The translations under genes were made by a program, and so were the position numbers. From Anagrus nilaparvatae (taxonomy: Eukaryota > Arthropoda > Insecta > Hymenoptera > Mymaridae): a stretch of 64,000 bases of DNA. The notes beneath the pieces are model-generated. The model searched no databases, was not told the DNA's origin, and was given only the letters and a program-made list of their open reading frames with translations. This document shows positions 49,112-61,811 of this stretch, in pieces. The DNA is taken from NCBI GenBank assembly GCA_022575985.1, contig JAKSXM010000007.1, positions 20,896,501 to 20,960,500 on the forward strand. Direction: 5' to 3'. Every line of letters begins with the position of its first letter. Position 1 is the first letter of the stretch.

Positions 49112-50655
49112 GAATTCAGTTCTGGATGTTTGTGCAAGTAAGGATCATAAGCCAAGAATTCATCCTGTTTGCGTACAGTTAAAAACTATTTGATAAATAA
49201 GATTTAAACTAGAATGTAATCAAATTTGGACCTAAAAAAAATATAAAATCCATGTAATTACTTTTACAAGTAAAACAAAATTTTACAAGTATAGTTTCAC
49301 ATTGATGCGTTCTCAAAAAGCCTAAAAAAGCAATAACTGGATTTTATATATTGTTTAGGTCCAAATTTTATAAAATTCTAATTTAAATCTACTTTGTCGA
49401 GTAGTTTTTATGACTTAAGCAGGCTTGATTCATTGCATCTGATTCTCACCAATAAAAACATCCAGGATTTTAGAAAGAGCCATTACGATGAGTTCCCAAA
49501 AAACCTGTTCAAGTGATTGATGTTTTTTCTACATCTTTTATGTTGACTACCAAATTGGATATTAATTTAAAACCAGCTTCTGAAGTAGATCTAACTCATA
49601 TAAACATAAAAGTTTATTGGGAATTCATCAATATGGTTTATTACCAAGTTCTGGATGTTTAAACGAGTCAGAATCATAAGCCAAGAATCCATCCTGCTTA
49701 CGTAGTTAAAAACTATTTGATAAATAAGATTTAAACAAGAATGTAGTAAAATTTGGACCTAAAAAAAATATAAAATCCATGTAATTAATTTACAAGTATA
49801 GTTACATTGATGCGTACTCAAAAAGCCTTAAAAAGCAATAACTGGATTTTATATATTGTTTAGATCCAAATTTTATAAAATTATAATTTAAATCTACTTT
49901 GTCGAGTAGTTTTTATTGACTTAAGCAGGCTTGATTCATTGCATCTGATTCTCACCAATAAAAACATCCAGGATTTTAGAAAGAGCCATTACGATGAGTT
50001 CCCAAAAAACCTGTTCAAGTGATTGATGTTTTTTCTACATCTTTAATGTTGAATACCAAATTGGATATTAATTTAAAACCAGCTTCTGAAGTAGATCTAA
50101 CTTATATAAACATAAAAGTTTATTGGGAATTCATTGATATGGTTTATTACCAAGTTCTGGATGTTTGTACGAGTAAAAATCCTGAGCTATGAATTAATTA
50201 TGTTTGCATAATAATTGAAAACTATTTGATAAATAAAATTTAAACCAGAATGTTATCAAATTTGGACCTAAAAAAAATATGAAATCCATGTTATTAGTAT
50301 TTAACAAGTATAGTTTCATTGATGCGTTCTCAAGAAACCTTTAAAAGCCATTTCTGGATATTAAATACTGTTTATGTCCAAATTTTATAAAATTTTAATT
50401 TAAATCTACTTTGTCAAGTAGTTTTAATTTATTAAAGCAGGCTTCATTCTTTGCTTCTGATTCTCACCCATAAAAACATCCAGGATTATAGACATACCCA
50501 TTACGATGAATTCCCAAAAAACCTGTTCAAGTGATTAATATTTTTTCTACTTCTAAATTGGTTCATACCAAATTGGATATTAATTTAAAACTATATTTCC
50601 AAAGAGGGTCTAGCTTATGTAAACATAAAAAATGTTTGGGAATTTATTTTCAGTT
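49112..50655. repeat. Tandem repeat of about 0.5 kb, three copies
   Basis: The landmark TTCTGGATGTTT recurs at about 49120, 49649 and 50155 (spacings 529 and 506 bp). Shared blocks follow in order: ATTTGATAAATAA, ATTTGGACCTAAAAAAAATA, TCCAGGATT and AACCTGTTCAAGTGATT. The first two copies are very similar and the third is more diverged. The frame at 50632-50841 begins in its tail and is not supported. Confidence 0.88.
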
Positions 50656-50979
50656 TATGCTAAAATGATAAATATTTTAATAAGGAGAGTGAAAAAAAAT
50701 ATTTTTTATATTAATATTATTCCCGCTTCAATGTACGCCGGCGCGCATATACAGCTGATGAGTCGGCCATTTTATTTGACGCTATTTGCGAGGTCTCATT
50801 TTTCATGTCTGCGGATTTATTGTTTATATGCTAATTGCTGATTTTGGTTTGAGAGTTTTTAATTATTGGATGTGTTTAAAGTATTAATTATTGTTTTTAA
50901 TTTTTTTATTTATAAACTGCATGTTTAAGTTCACGGTGGGTAAATTATTACAGTGCAGAAAAGTATTAAAAAAGCTAAG

Positions 50980-53900
50980 ATGCTGGAAATTGATTTGTCA
51001 CTTGTAATACCTGAGGTAAGTGCAAATATTTAACTTATTTTAATATTTATTTTTCTTTCAAAACTTTATTGTTTAAAAAATTATTCAAAATACATAAGTG
51101 TTCAAGTGATACAAAATAAAGAATATTTTTATTAATAATTGAAAACTAACCTATGATTATTTTAAAGTCTTATTAAAATGAATATTAATTTGGTATAAAT
51201 ACCATATTCCAATACCTTTTCTTTTATTATATTAAAATAATATAAAACACTTCAATTTAATCATTTTCTTTTAAAAGAAAATCTAATTCCTGTTTCTTTT
51301 ATTAAAAATATATTCATTTTTTGCACATTTTTTAAACCAAGTATATTATTACCTGCCAAAATTTCTTAAAATGTTGTATTTTTTATTAATAAAGCTGCTT
51401 ATAATTTATTTATGCAGTTATCTGTAATTCAGACATAGATTTTGTATTTCAAAAACTTAACCTGATCTTGAAAAATTATCTGTTCCATCTTGATCAGACC
51501 TCTGGCAAGGACTTCTAAGCAAAGCGAGGTTCAATAGATGATTTTACTTTATAATATTTTGCTAACGCTACATATTTTAAACAAATAAGTTTTGATTTTA
51601 AAATAAATTATATGCTTAGGAATTATTAATTAATTATTAATTATTATTCATTAATTAAGGATTAGATCCATTCAATTTCAAATTAAAAAACCTTCTTTTG
51701 AAGTCTAAATAGGGTACCTAGATGAGCCAGTGAATGACTGGTTTCGCATTTTCTTAACGCTCTGTCCATGACTCCCCAGTCTTTGAGTTATAAATAAAAA
51801 AAAAATTAATTCAGCTATTTATTCTTTTTTGCCGAACCTTCTAAAAACCTTCAAAATGTCTTTTATTTCACAAACATACCAAAAATCATATTTTGGATAA
51901 TTTCTTTTTTTTTTTTTTAAATCAAGAAATGTAAAAAAAAAGTGCTAGTAAATAAGAAAATAATTTTGGAAAATAGAAAGTTATGAACATTCGTTTTTTG
52001 AGTTTTTCAGTACTTAAAAGGCAATTATGCCCCAAAAACTGGGTACCAACAAAATTTTTATTGGAAAACAAAAATTTTAAGGCCAGTTAGAAGAAGAAAA
52101 AATAACGCTTTTAGTGAAAATTTAAAAATTTTAAATTTCTATTAAGATATTCATAGAAATTCAACCCCAAACAGATATTAATAAATCCCGCAAATGAAGA
52201 CTGCAAAGTCAGCATAGATTTAAAATAGGCGAATTTTAAAAATCCTGAAATTAGCTTTTTTCTAATTTTATTCGATTCTTATGCTGATAAAAATTGAAAT
52301 AGGTGGGCAAAAATATATAAACTATTCCACTAATGAAGTTAAAAACAAAAAAAAATAATGAAAACTTTCTTTAGAGAATAAATACCAGCGTCAATTAAAT
52401 TTTCTTAAGTAGGTATACAATTTAATTAACGTAAAGGGGATAAAATAGATAATTATTGAATTTTGTAGTATAAGCATAAATTTTATTTTCATTTCTGTGT
52501 AAAGTTTAAACCATTATATGGTCATCTTATTGATGTATGAACATCATTTTTTCATCAATTTTTTTTCCTTCTTAATACAATCGGCATCTACGCCCCTTAA
52601 AAGCCCCTCAACAAGCTCGTAGCAACTAAAAATTATTTTTTTGAGTTCATCAAAAGCATACAAATGAGGTTTATAAGTAAAATAATTATTATTGCAATTT
52701 TTACTTCTATGTCTTTTTATTTCAATTAATTTACAAAATTATCAATGGTTTACAGATGTAATAATTAAACACTAAAAATGATAGGCTTTTGATAAGAAAA
52801 ATTGAATTATATTCTGCTATATTTTCTTAATATTTCATTAAAAAAATTGACAGTATTTTTTTATGAACTTCGTTGGCTTTGAATACTGGAAAAAAATTGT
52901 TAAATATACTTTCAAGCACTGTTCTGTATTCTGGGAATGATTTTTGATCTATTTTTAAAAACATTTTGCCAAAATAAAATGAAAAGAACGTTTACTCCTA
53001 TAAATTTTTTTACTCAAAAATTAATGTGTAACAATGTTTTGGAAATTTTTTATACAATTTTAAATCCAATTTTTATTTAAAATAAAAAATTTGCGTATTA
53101 AATAAATTTAAATGATTATTTTATTTTAATTTAACAATTAAAAAATATAAACCTTATTTTTTTTTATTTTTTATGGTCTTTAGAAATAAATTGTGGGTTT
53201 TTTACGAGACCCATATATACCACTCGATTCCTGAGGCTTCCTTTTAAAAACTGGGTATGTTTCATTTATGAAATTCATTGGATGGAGCGTCCTTAAATTT
53301 TTTGTGCAATAATAAAAAATTATGATCAACAATTTACAATCCGGTCATTCACTAGAGGCCGATAATTCACTGGTTCATCTACCTTACAGAAAGCATCATA
53401 ATAATTAATATAAAATTCTGTGCATAAAATGAGTATTATACAATAATATTCAACATACATTAAGGGAGGAAAAAATAATTTGTCATAAAGAAATTTTTTT
53501 GTTTTCCAAAATATAGGTACTTCCGGGTACTTCTTAAACTTGTAAAATAATCATTTATCATTAATTTCTAACAAATACAATTGTATAGAAGATCTTCCTT
53601 TATTTTAGGATGTTTTTTCGACTAATGAGCATCTATACAGTTTTTTACAAAAATCTGGTTTTGAAACTTGCATAATTGAAAAACTAAGAGGTAAGTTTAA
53701 ATTTTTTTTTATTAGCTTTATGTTATACATTATTCAACTTACTTTTAAAATTTAGTTTTTTCAATAAATCAGTTTTTAATACATACGTGATCACATACAG
53801 TTAAAAAAAAAAAGTTAATGCAAAGCTAAATAAATTGTATTTTTTGGTTATGCTTAAGGTGGCTCACGCAGTTTATGAAAAACGAATAATGTGAACTAAA

Positions 53901-56900
53901 ATTTACTGGAGATAATTAAAATACAAATCCATTGATCCCAAAAAATACCCAGGTTCCCAATTAATTAAGAAAGAAATAAGCAACTGAAAATTTTTAAGGT
54001 TAACATGCGTTCTTACGGCAGTTGATATTGTTTTATTTCGTATTAATTCAATAACGAATCTTTTTAGATAAAATTGTACACACGTGTTATTTAACAAAAA
54101 TAGAAACTTTTCCATCAAAACAATACAATAGTTGCTGATCAAATTATTTATACCATACTCATTATATAAGGAAATTCATTATTATTAATAATAAATTATA
54201 AATATTCACATATTTATGAGTACTTCTAATAGGAACTGTATACTTTTTTATTGTTAACGGTACAACACTTATTATCTTTTTTCCTTAATTTTTGGATCCT
54301 CAATGAGGAACCATTGTGATAGGTCAAATTTTGATTTTTGATTTTTTGGCATATAAGGAGGGTTTGGGAACTCAGGAAGCTAAAAAACCGGTTTTTAAAA
54401 AAAGTATGTGTGTGTGTGTGTGTGTATGTAACCGATGAAATTTTACAACCATTATGGACCTAATATTTTTATCATAAAATCTCAAACTACTTTCTTTTTT
54501 TTTTTAATTTGGATGTAATACCTCATTTATTTCCATGAAAATACTTATACTTATACTTTCCATGAAGATACTTATATTTGAAAATACGATATTTACTCGA
54601 ATTGTCGAATCTGATAATTAATTTTTTGAAAATTTTTTTCCCACAATTTTCGTCACAAAAAAATACAAACAAAAAACACGAATTTTTTTTTGAAGTTTAC
54701 TTCTTTCTTGTCATGGTACACCTCTCCTTTTTTTCTACGAGGAGTTAAAATTTAAAAAATCGTCATGAGATTCTGAGACTAGAATTCGGGACGAAAATAG
54801 TGGGTAAGGAAAGGATTATAGCAGTCCCCTATACCTCGCCAGCAGTCTCGATCTTAAGCGAGGGTGCTCGGATGGTTTCGGTTTTAAATTTTATAGTGAT
54901 AAAATAAATCAAAGAGAGTTCAGCAGAGTTTTTTAAATTATTATTTCAAAATTTTACTTTTATAAAAATTGTTTTAGAAAGAAGTAAACTTAACCCGCTT
55001 GTCCCTAGACAAACCTGTCGGTTTTTTTTTTTCTTTTTGGACGTTGTACCTAATTTATTTCTATAAGAGTACTAGTTTTATAAAGTTCCTTTATAGTAAT
55101 TTTTTGGATTTGATACCGAATATTTTCAAAATTTTTTCCTCAAAATTAAAAAAACAACAAAATTAAAAAAAAAGCAATATTTTTGTTTTTTGTGTAATAC
55201 TTCATTTAGTTCCATGAAAGAGTACTGACATTTGAAAATATGGTTTTTACTCGATATCTCGAATCTGATTATTCATTTTTTGAAAATTAGTTCCAAAATT
55301 TTTTATCAATAAAAAAATACTTTTAAAAGTTAATAGAAATGTATGTATGACTGCATGGTTGCACAATCGTTGATATCAGTGGCATATTAATGTATCAAGC
55401 TCATTGTTTGAGGAACCTTAGTGCCAGCTAGTTGGCAGGGTATTTTGTATTTTTATGTTTTTCAAGGTCCAAATTGCTAAAATTTTCAATGGTACTGCTA
55501 CAAATGTAAAAATAAATTTTACGTGTTATTTTTATGGGATTTTTTATTTTTTGCGAACGGTGGCGACATTTTGAGTGTATTATTGAAATAACTCTGTTTT
55601 GAAGCCATAAAATTTTCTCAAACTCTAGGTATCTTATTTTTTCATCAGAACACATCACTAAACAAGATATATTAAGTAAAATATGACATACACTTGGAGA
55701 AAACGACATGGACGGTAGCGACATTTTTATTTTGTAAAAGCGTTTTAAAAATCAAATTGTTTTAATTTTTATAGTTACACCTTTCATATTTAAAAGTTTA
55801 AGTTTTCCAAGTTTCACACATGAGTAGTTAAGTAAAAAAAGACTACAGACAGAGCTTAAATGCGTGCGTAAATGTAGGCTGTGCACTATGAAAATTGTGG
55901 GAAGCTTAAAAATAGCTTGTAGCTAAAATCGAGGGACAGACTTTAATACTACGATACGATAAGAGGACTGCATGAAAATTTGCTTTATTGAAAAAAATGA
56001 ATTTCTGGGACCTAAATACGTCATATGCATGCTACAGAAAAATTTAAGTTCAAATTTTAAGCCGTTTGTTAACAATCCAAGTTTACAGTTAAGCAAAAGT
56101 ATTGCGGACAGTGGCGACATTTTGGACAAATATGCTCCAGCAAATTTTTTCGTTAACTTGCCAATATATGCACATTAGATTGTGACCTTAAAAAAATATT
56201 ATTTATCAAGTTATGAAAAGAAAAAAAGTGCAAAAGAGCTTTCGTTTCGGATATAATTGGGGGGGGGGGGGGCTATGTATACCATTCCTGTGAAAAGCAC
56301 CTCTATAAAATAAACAATACAATTTAATTAATTACGTGTGCCCTCCTCTGACGTCACCCTAAAATATACGGACCTAAAACCGTGAGCCACCTTAACTTTT
56401 TTTTTACAAAATGAATTTGCATAAACTGGGTAAAGTAGGTACATTAGTTAGCACAGTATATGGGTAAAAAAATTTTACAAATATGATTCTATCCTACAAA
56501 TGAGTCCTACATCGATACGATAACTATGTACATTAGGTTAAAATTATTTGTTTTATTATTTATATTATGTTCTTATTATTTTTGAGGTTAGTTAGTACAT
56601 TGAGTAGTTGATATCAATAAAAAATTAACGCAAGAATAAATTTTGGTATTTAAGAAAATAATTAAGGTTGAAAGTTTTATTTTTTTTTTGCGCTCGATGC
56701 GCGCCTAATGCTAGTTATTATAAAAGATGGTTGTATGCGACTTTAGAATCAAGAAAACTTTTTGGAAATATAAAATGTAGTTGTGTATATATAATATATA
56801 TATATATACTAATAGTTTATCTACATAAATGTGTAAGCATAAATTAATCTTAAAATCAGAATCCCACATTTGCCTTATTACTAAGTAAATTGTTTAGATA

Positions 56901-58368
56901 TGCAATTATTTATAAAATTACATAAATTTGCTCTAGTACTATATTAAATATTCCTGGTTTATTTGTAACTTAGAGCGCAAATTTCAGCATAAACTACATT
57001 TCGCAATTTTTAAATAAAATATACACGTAAATAAATACATAAATAAAGTCAAAAAATATTTGAGTATTCAGAAAGTTATTAAACCGATTTAAATTAAGCT
57101 TTAAAACAATAATTTCATGAAAATGTTTACTACTAGGCGTATTATATTAATTTATAACTCACATAAAATCGCATTTCGAATTTGTTATAAGGCCTCTCTG
57201 CAAAACGATAAAAAAGCAAATACATTATGAGATCACATTAATTTATGATAATGAACAAGTCTGATATAAAAAATATTTTTTAGATTGTAATCCTAATTAT
57301 AGACAGTTAATGTTAAAATTACGCTAATAGAAATTTGCCTATTTGAATATGTTAAGTGTAATATAGATTTGAATTTTTTAATTCGTTAAATTGCATATAA
57401 AAAGCATATTTTTTTCGCTTAATTTTTAAACTATTATGCAGATTGCTTCTCTGATTTGTATACCTTGAAACGTTTTCTGTGTAAATTCTCTATAAGTTAG
57501 TAAACATATTCTTTAATATGCAATGTTGTTTGTGAACTTAAGTTTATTAAGTAATAAACTTTAAGCGGTTGCTGTTCATTTTAACAGATTATTTTTAAAA
57601 TATATTAAGGTGACAGGTCGTACCCGAGGGAAAAAAATCAAATTTTTGTTTTTGGTTTTTTGGGTTCGAAAACATCTGAAGAATATGGAAAAAAAATTTT
57701 ATAATGATATCTTGAAGAATAGGGAATTTATAGAAGAATAAGCAAGACAACGCGAAAGTCGTAAGATACAGTATTCTAAATTTTAACACGTTTTTCTCGA
57801 AACAACGTTTTTCGATTTGCGTACACGATAACTCAAAAAATAATTAAGTTATCTTCCTAATTTTTTGACTACACTTTTAACATACAATTATCTTCTGGAT
57901 TGATGGAATGATTTTTCCAAACAATGTCCCAATTTTATTTTTCTTCAAAAAAACATGTGAAAAAAATTGCAATTTTTGAATAAAAATTAAATAATTTTCA
58001 CAATTTCTCGGGTACGACCTGCAACCTTAAGTACTGTGAAGAATAGAGTACATGTAAATACAGCAAAATCCCAATGAGAGGCTTCAGACATTTGAAAATC
58101 TATTGCTTCTCTCATATGCTAGTTATATGTTTTTAAGTATATGCTTATTTTTCTAATCCTAATAGCTTTTGTTAGAGAATGCTTTGATTATTTTCTATCA
58201 GATGAAATATCTGATTTTTCTTATAATAAAGATTACCTTCTGTAATATTAATAAGTTTCAATTATCTCAAAATATATGATAGATTTATGGATGTAACTGT
58301 AAAATTGTAAAGTTATTTTATTTTTTATAGAAAATGGTGTCGAAATTCATGTAATAATCGAAAAATGA
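50980..58368 (+). CDS. Tentative three-exon SAM-like small protein
   Basis: Exons 50980-51015, 53609-53690 and 58331-58368 have good splice signals (GAG/GTAAGT, TTTTAG, AGAG/GTAAGT, TTTATAG) and join in phase to 51 residues. It starts MLEIDLSLVIPE, continues HLYSFLQKSGFETCIIEKLR and ends ENGVEIHVIIEK and a stop. The LY.FL..SGFE....EKLRENGV pattern resembles the first helices of a SAM domain, but the remaining helices are missing, so the protein is truncated or the final exon is alternative or wrong. Intron 2 holds two TTAA elements. Function unknown. Confidence 0.35.
51016..53608. other. Intron-like AT-rich DNA, nothing else recognised
   Basis: No supported gene or element boundary. If the SAM-like model is wrong, this is plain intergenic DNA. 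Confidence 0.4.
53854..56395. mobile_element. TTAA-flanked element, 2.54 kb
   Basis: TTAA then GGTGGCTCACG at the left and CGTGAGCCACC then TTAA (56392-56395) at the right: exact 11 bp termini with a TTAA duplication, the piggyBac-type pattern. The interior includes a (GT)n tract near 54408, a copy of the repeat also found at 36004-36540, and G.GGCGACATTTT motifs near 55560, 55705 and 56112. No transposase was recognised, so it looks non-autonomous and composite. Confidence 0.75.
57605..58030. mobile_element. TTAA-flanked miniature element, 426 bp
   Basis: TTAA then GGTGACAGGTCGTACCCGAG; the right end is the reverse complement (CTCGGGTACGACCTGCAACC) with two mismatches, then TTAA (58027-58030). 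The short minus frame at 57595-57789 is not supported. Confidence 0.85.
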
Positions 58369-58928
58369 AACAAGTCTTAATTAATTTGACATTTGAATAA
58401 TTATTTAGCCTACTTATTTTTAAATAAATATTTTTACCCTCTTACTGGATTTTAAAATTGTATTTTAGGTAACACTATATTTATAATTAATTATTCTAAT
58501 TACTATTATTATTCTTGTTGAATTCATCCGAATTATTTTCATTTAAAAGTTAACCGGGTATAAATCCTAATTTTTATTATTTATGTATAAGTAGCTGTCC
58601 TTTAAATTGTTCAAAATGTATGTAGTATTCATTGTTTATGACATTTATAAGAATATTTCAAAGACTGTTAATTTTAATTTGAGAAATTTGAAATATCTAA
58701 AAAGTCAATGATTGCAATTTACCGATGGTATTGAATTTAATTTTTCGTTTTCTTTACTTGTTTCCTGATAGAGAATATGACTTCAATGCTACACGAGATT
58801 TCCATAACCGATGGTATCAAGCTATTGTGCTTTCATTTCCGTTAAATTCTTTGGAAAAACTAGAAAAATGTTTTTAATCAAAGCCATTGAAGCTAAATTC
58901 AAGTTTAGCAGTCAGCTATGTACCAATA

Positions 58929-59190
58929 TATATATATAAACATATATATATATATGCTTTATTGAACCTTAAGTTAAAAAAAGATTACAAAAAAGAAAAA
59001 AAATTATACATTTGTAAGGAAACTATTTTTCTGCTATAAATATTTCAACAGTAAAAGAGATAACATAAAAATAGGTGTCTAAAAATTTTCATTGAATATT
59101 ATTTCATTAAAGTATTGAAGGCCAACTATGCAATGTATATATGTATATATATACTTTTATATATACATATATATATATATATGTATATAG
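58929..59190. repeat. (TA)n microsatellite tracts
   Basis: TATATATA tracts at about 58929-58955 and 59137-59190, separated by ordinary AT-rich DNA. They lie upstream of the 819-residue open frame. Confidence 0.8.
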
Positions 59191-59351
59191 TTTTCTTACT
59201 AAAAAAGAAGAAATCCACTAAGAGGGTTAAAAAATTGATTTTTTTTGTAAACGTTTATAAATTTATGATTTTTAACTTTTTAGGATAGATAACGGATACA
59301 CAGTATTTTTCTTTTAATTGTCCAATTTCTTATAAGTGCTACTTGTAAACA

Positions 59352-61811
59352 ATGGATTACATTGTGTGTTCTCTGTGCAAAGAACAAAAGATTAATAACA
59401 CGTTTCCAGATGCTAAGACATTAATAGATCATTTAAGGCAAATTCACCGACTCAAATCTAAAAATATTAAAATCACTTGTGGAACTGAAGACTGTAAACA
59501 CGAATATACAAGATTAGAAAATTTGCGAAAGCATATTACAGAAAAACATTATAAAAAATTAGAAATATCTAGAGCAGAGTGTACTGATCAAAATAATATA
59601 ATAAAAAAGAAATGGTTTCCAAAACGTTTGTCTTTTAAAGAAGATGCTGATAAATTATGTGCAGAATTACGGCTGATGAAAAATGTTACTGGCGCCCTTG
59701 TGGGTAATGTTATGAAAAAAGTGGAACAATTATGTAAAAAAAAAACAACAGAATTCGTATCTGAAACTGAAGCGTTTTTCAATTATAAGAACATAGACAC
59801 TGAAGATCCAGAAGTGAAAGCTTTTTTAAAGCAATTTATTTTTACAGATTCTTTTTCGCAATATGGTTATGTAGCAGGACAACTAACTGCCCTTAAAAGC
59901 AATTTTTCTTATATAGAGCCGCAAGAAATATTTTTAGGTAAAAAATATAGTAGAGTATATAATGATACTTATCAGTATATATCTTTAAAGAAAACTTTAG
60001 AACTTGTTCTATCCAATGATGAGGTAAGAGAGTATATTGATAATAACTCTAATGAGTCTAATGATGGTTTCCTTAGAAGTTACGAAGATGGTGAACACTT
60101 TCAAAGTCATCCTTTTTATAAGAAATACCCAAATGCTTTACGAATATCTCTCTATTATGATGAATTTCTAGGGAATAACCCATTAGGACCAAATACTGCG
60201 AAGCAGAAGATTGGTGCTTTTTACTTTAGCATCCTAAACTTACCCCCGTATTTAAATTATTGGATGGGCAATGTTCATGTCGTAGCTTTATGTCAAGATT
60301 ATCTAGTACGGGAATATGATTCAAACACAATTTTAGCACCATTTTTTGAAGAAATGAAAGATTTTGAACAAGATTGTGGCGTCCCAATTCAAATAAATGG
60401 CAAAGAATACATACTAAGGGCTACATTGGTTTCAGTCATTGCTGACAACTTAGCAGCAAACCAATTGCTTGGTTTTCTTGCACCAAGTGCAAAATGTTTT
60501 TGCAGAATATGCATGATCACTAGAAATGAATTGCATAAATGTCTTTTTTTTATTGCTGAACATCGTACCGATACAACTTATGAAGAACAAGTTACTGAGA
60601 TTTGTGAAAATCCTGAAAATAAAAGTGTAAGAACAGAAAGTGGAATGAAGTTTAAAAGTATTTTACAGGATTTAAAATATTTTAACATATTAAAAAATGC
60701 AATTTTTGATTTGTTACATGACCTTTTGGAAGGTTGGGTTCCATATATTATAAAGTTAACCCTTGCACATTTTATTTTGCAAAAAGATACTGGATTAGAT
60801 GTTGATGCTCTAAATTATAGAATAGAAATTTTCTCATACGGGAAGACTGAAATGAATAATAAACCAAGCGATACTTTTACCCTCGCATCTTTAAGGAATG
60901 TTTCAACAGATCATAAAATTAAAGAAAGAGGTGCCCAAACATGGTTGCTTCTTAGAGTGTTACCATTTTTGTTATACGATAAAGTAGACCACGATGATAT
61001 TCATTATAAATATTTAATAGATCTATGCGAAATAACAGAAATTTTATTTGCGCCAAAGTTTCATCCAACTATTTTTCCATATTTGGAAGAAAGAATTGTA
61101 AATCATTATAATCAATTCAATTTAATATATCCAAAAGAACATCGAATAAACAAAATTCATCAAATTGCAGCGCATTATGTTGAATCAATCAAAATGTTTG
61201 GACCCCTGAGTAACTTTGCTTGCTTTAAGTATGAGTGTAAGCACTTGTTACAACAAAAGTATTGTAAAATATGTTGTAATTTTAAGAACATAACAAAAAC
61301 ATTAACAAGGGTTACGCAAACATCACAATGTAACACATGGGGGATTAAGAATAAAGTACTTCGAGAAAAAATTAGCTTTGATAGTGACCACTATAGAGAA
61401 AAATATTGTACAGAAATAAGTGTTGACGAGTATATTTATTCAGAGTTACTTATAGAGAATGGTGCAAAGCCAGATGATACTTTAACTATAACTGAAAAAA
61501 TAAACGTTTATAGCGTTGAGTACCAAGTCGGTTTCTTCGTAATCTTAGAAACTGGAGAGGATGATAAGAATGAGTTCGTTTTTGGAGAAATAAAGGAAAT
61601 ATACGTTTTAAATGATCAAGTTCTTTTATATTGCGAAGAATGGCCAGCGGACTACTTAGAAGAAGCTTTAAACGCTTATAGTGTCTCGGCATCTTCAAAA
61701 TATTGCCTAATTAATGTGGATAATTTGAGGGATCCAAAACCTTACTCCTTGTGGTCGACATTTACTGAAGATGATCTAAAATATATTTCTTTAAAATACA
61801 AAATATATTAA
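59352..61811 (+). CDS. 819-residue C2H2-finger protein with transposase-like core
   Basis: A single uninterrupted exon. Two C2H2 fingers are at the N-terminus: Cys6, Cys9, His27, His32 and Cys43, Cys48, His61, His66, a likely DNA-binding part. The middle has conserved-looking acidic motifs: YYDEFLGNNPLG (about residue 268), VSVIADNLAANQLLGFLAP with a following CFCRIC, and AIFDLLHDLLEGW (about 450). Asp, Asp and Glu in such positions are compatible with an RNase H-like DDE transposase fold, but I did not establish alignment. A Cys-rich patch (YECKHLL...YCKICC) lies near 620-640. From general knowledge, animals carry many multicopy uncharacterised genes with a YYDDFE..NPLG/GDNLG core like this. 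The intact frame suggests a recent copy or a retained host gene; family name unknown. Confidence 0.8.
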   Translation: MDYIVCSLCKEQKINNTFPDAKTLIDHLRQIHRLKSKNIKITCGTEDCKHEYTRLENLRKHITEKHYKKLEISRAECTDQNNIIKKKWFPKRLSFKEDADKLCAELRLMKNVTGALVGNVMKKVEQLCKKKTTEFVSETEAFFNYKNIDTEDPEVKAFLKQFIFTDSFSQYGYVAGQLTALKSNFSYIEPQEIFLGKKYSRVYNDTYQYISLKKTLELVLSNDEVREYIDNNSNESNDGFLRSYEDGEHFQSHPFYKKYPNALRISLYYDEFLGNNPLGPNTAKQKIGAFYFSILNLPPYLNYWMGNVHVVALCQDYLVREYDSNTILAPFFEEMKDFEQDCGVPIQINGKEYILRATLVSVIADNLAANQLLGFLAPSAKCFCRICMITRNELHKCLFFIAEHRTDTTYEEQVTEICENPENKSVRTESGMKFKSILQDLKYFNILKNAIFDLLHDLLEGWVPYIIKLTLAHFILQKDTGLDVDALNYRIEIFSYGKTEMNNKPSDTFTLASLRNVSTDHKIKERGAQTWLLLRVLPFLLYDKVDHDDIHYKYLIDLCEITEILFAPKFHPTIFPYLEERIVNHYNQFNLIYPKEHRINKIHQIAAHYVESIKMFGPLSNFACFKYECKHLLQQKYCKICCNFKNITKTLTRVTQTSQCNTWGIKNKVLREKISFDSDHYREKYCTEISVDEYIYSELLIENGAKPDDTLTITEKINVYSVEYQVGFFVILETGEDDKNEFVFGEIKEIYVLNDQVLLYCEEWPADYLEEALNAYSVSASSKYCLINVDNLRDPKPYSLWSTFTEDDLKYISLKYKIY

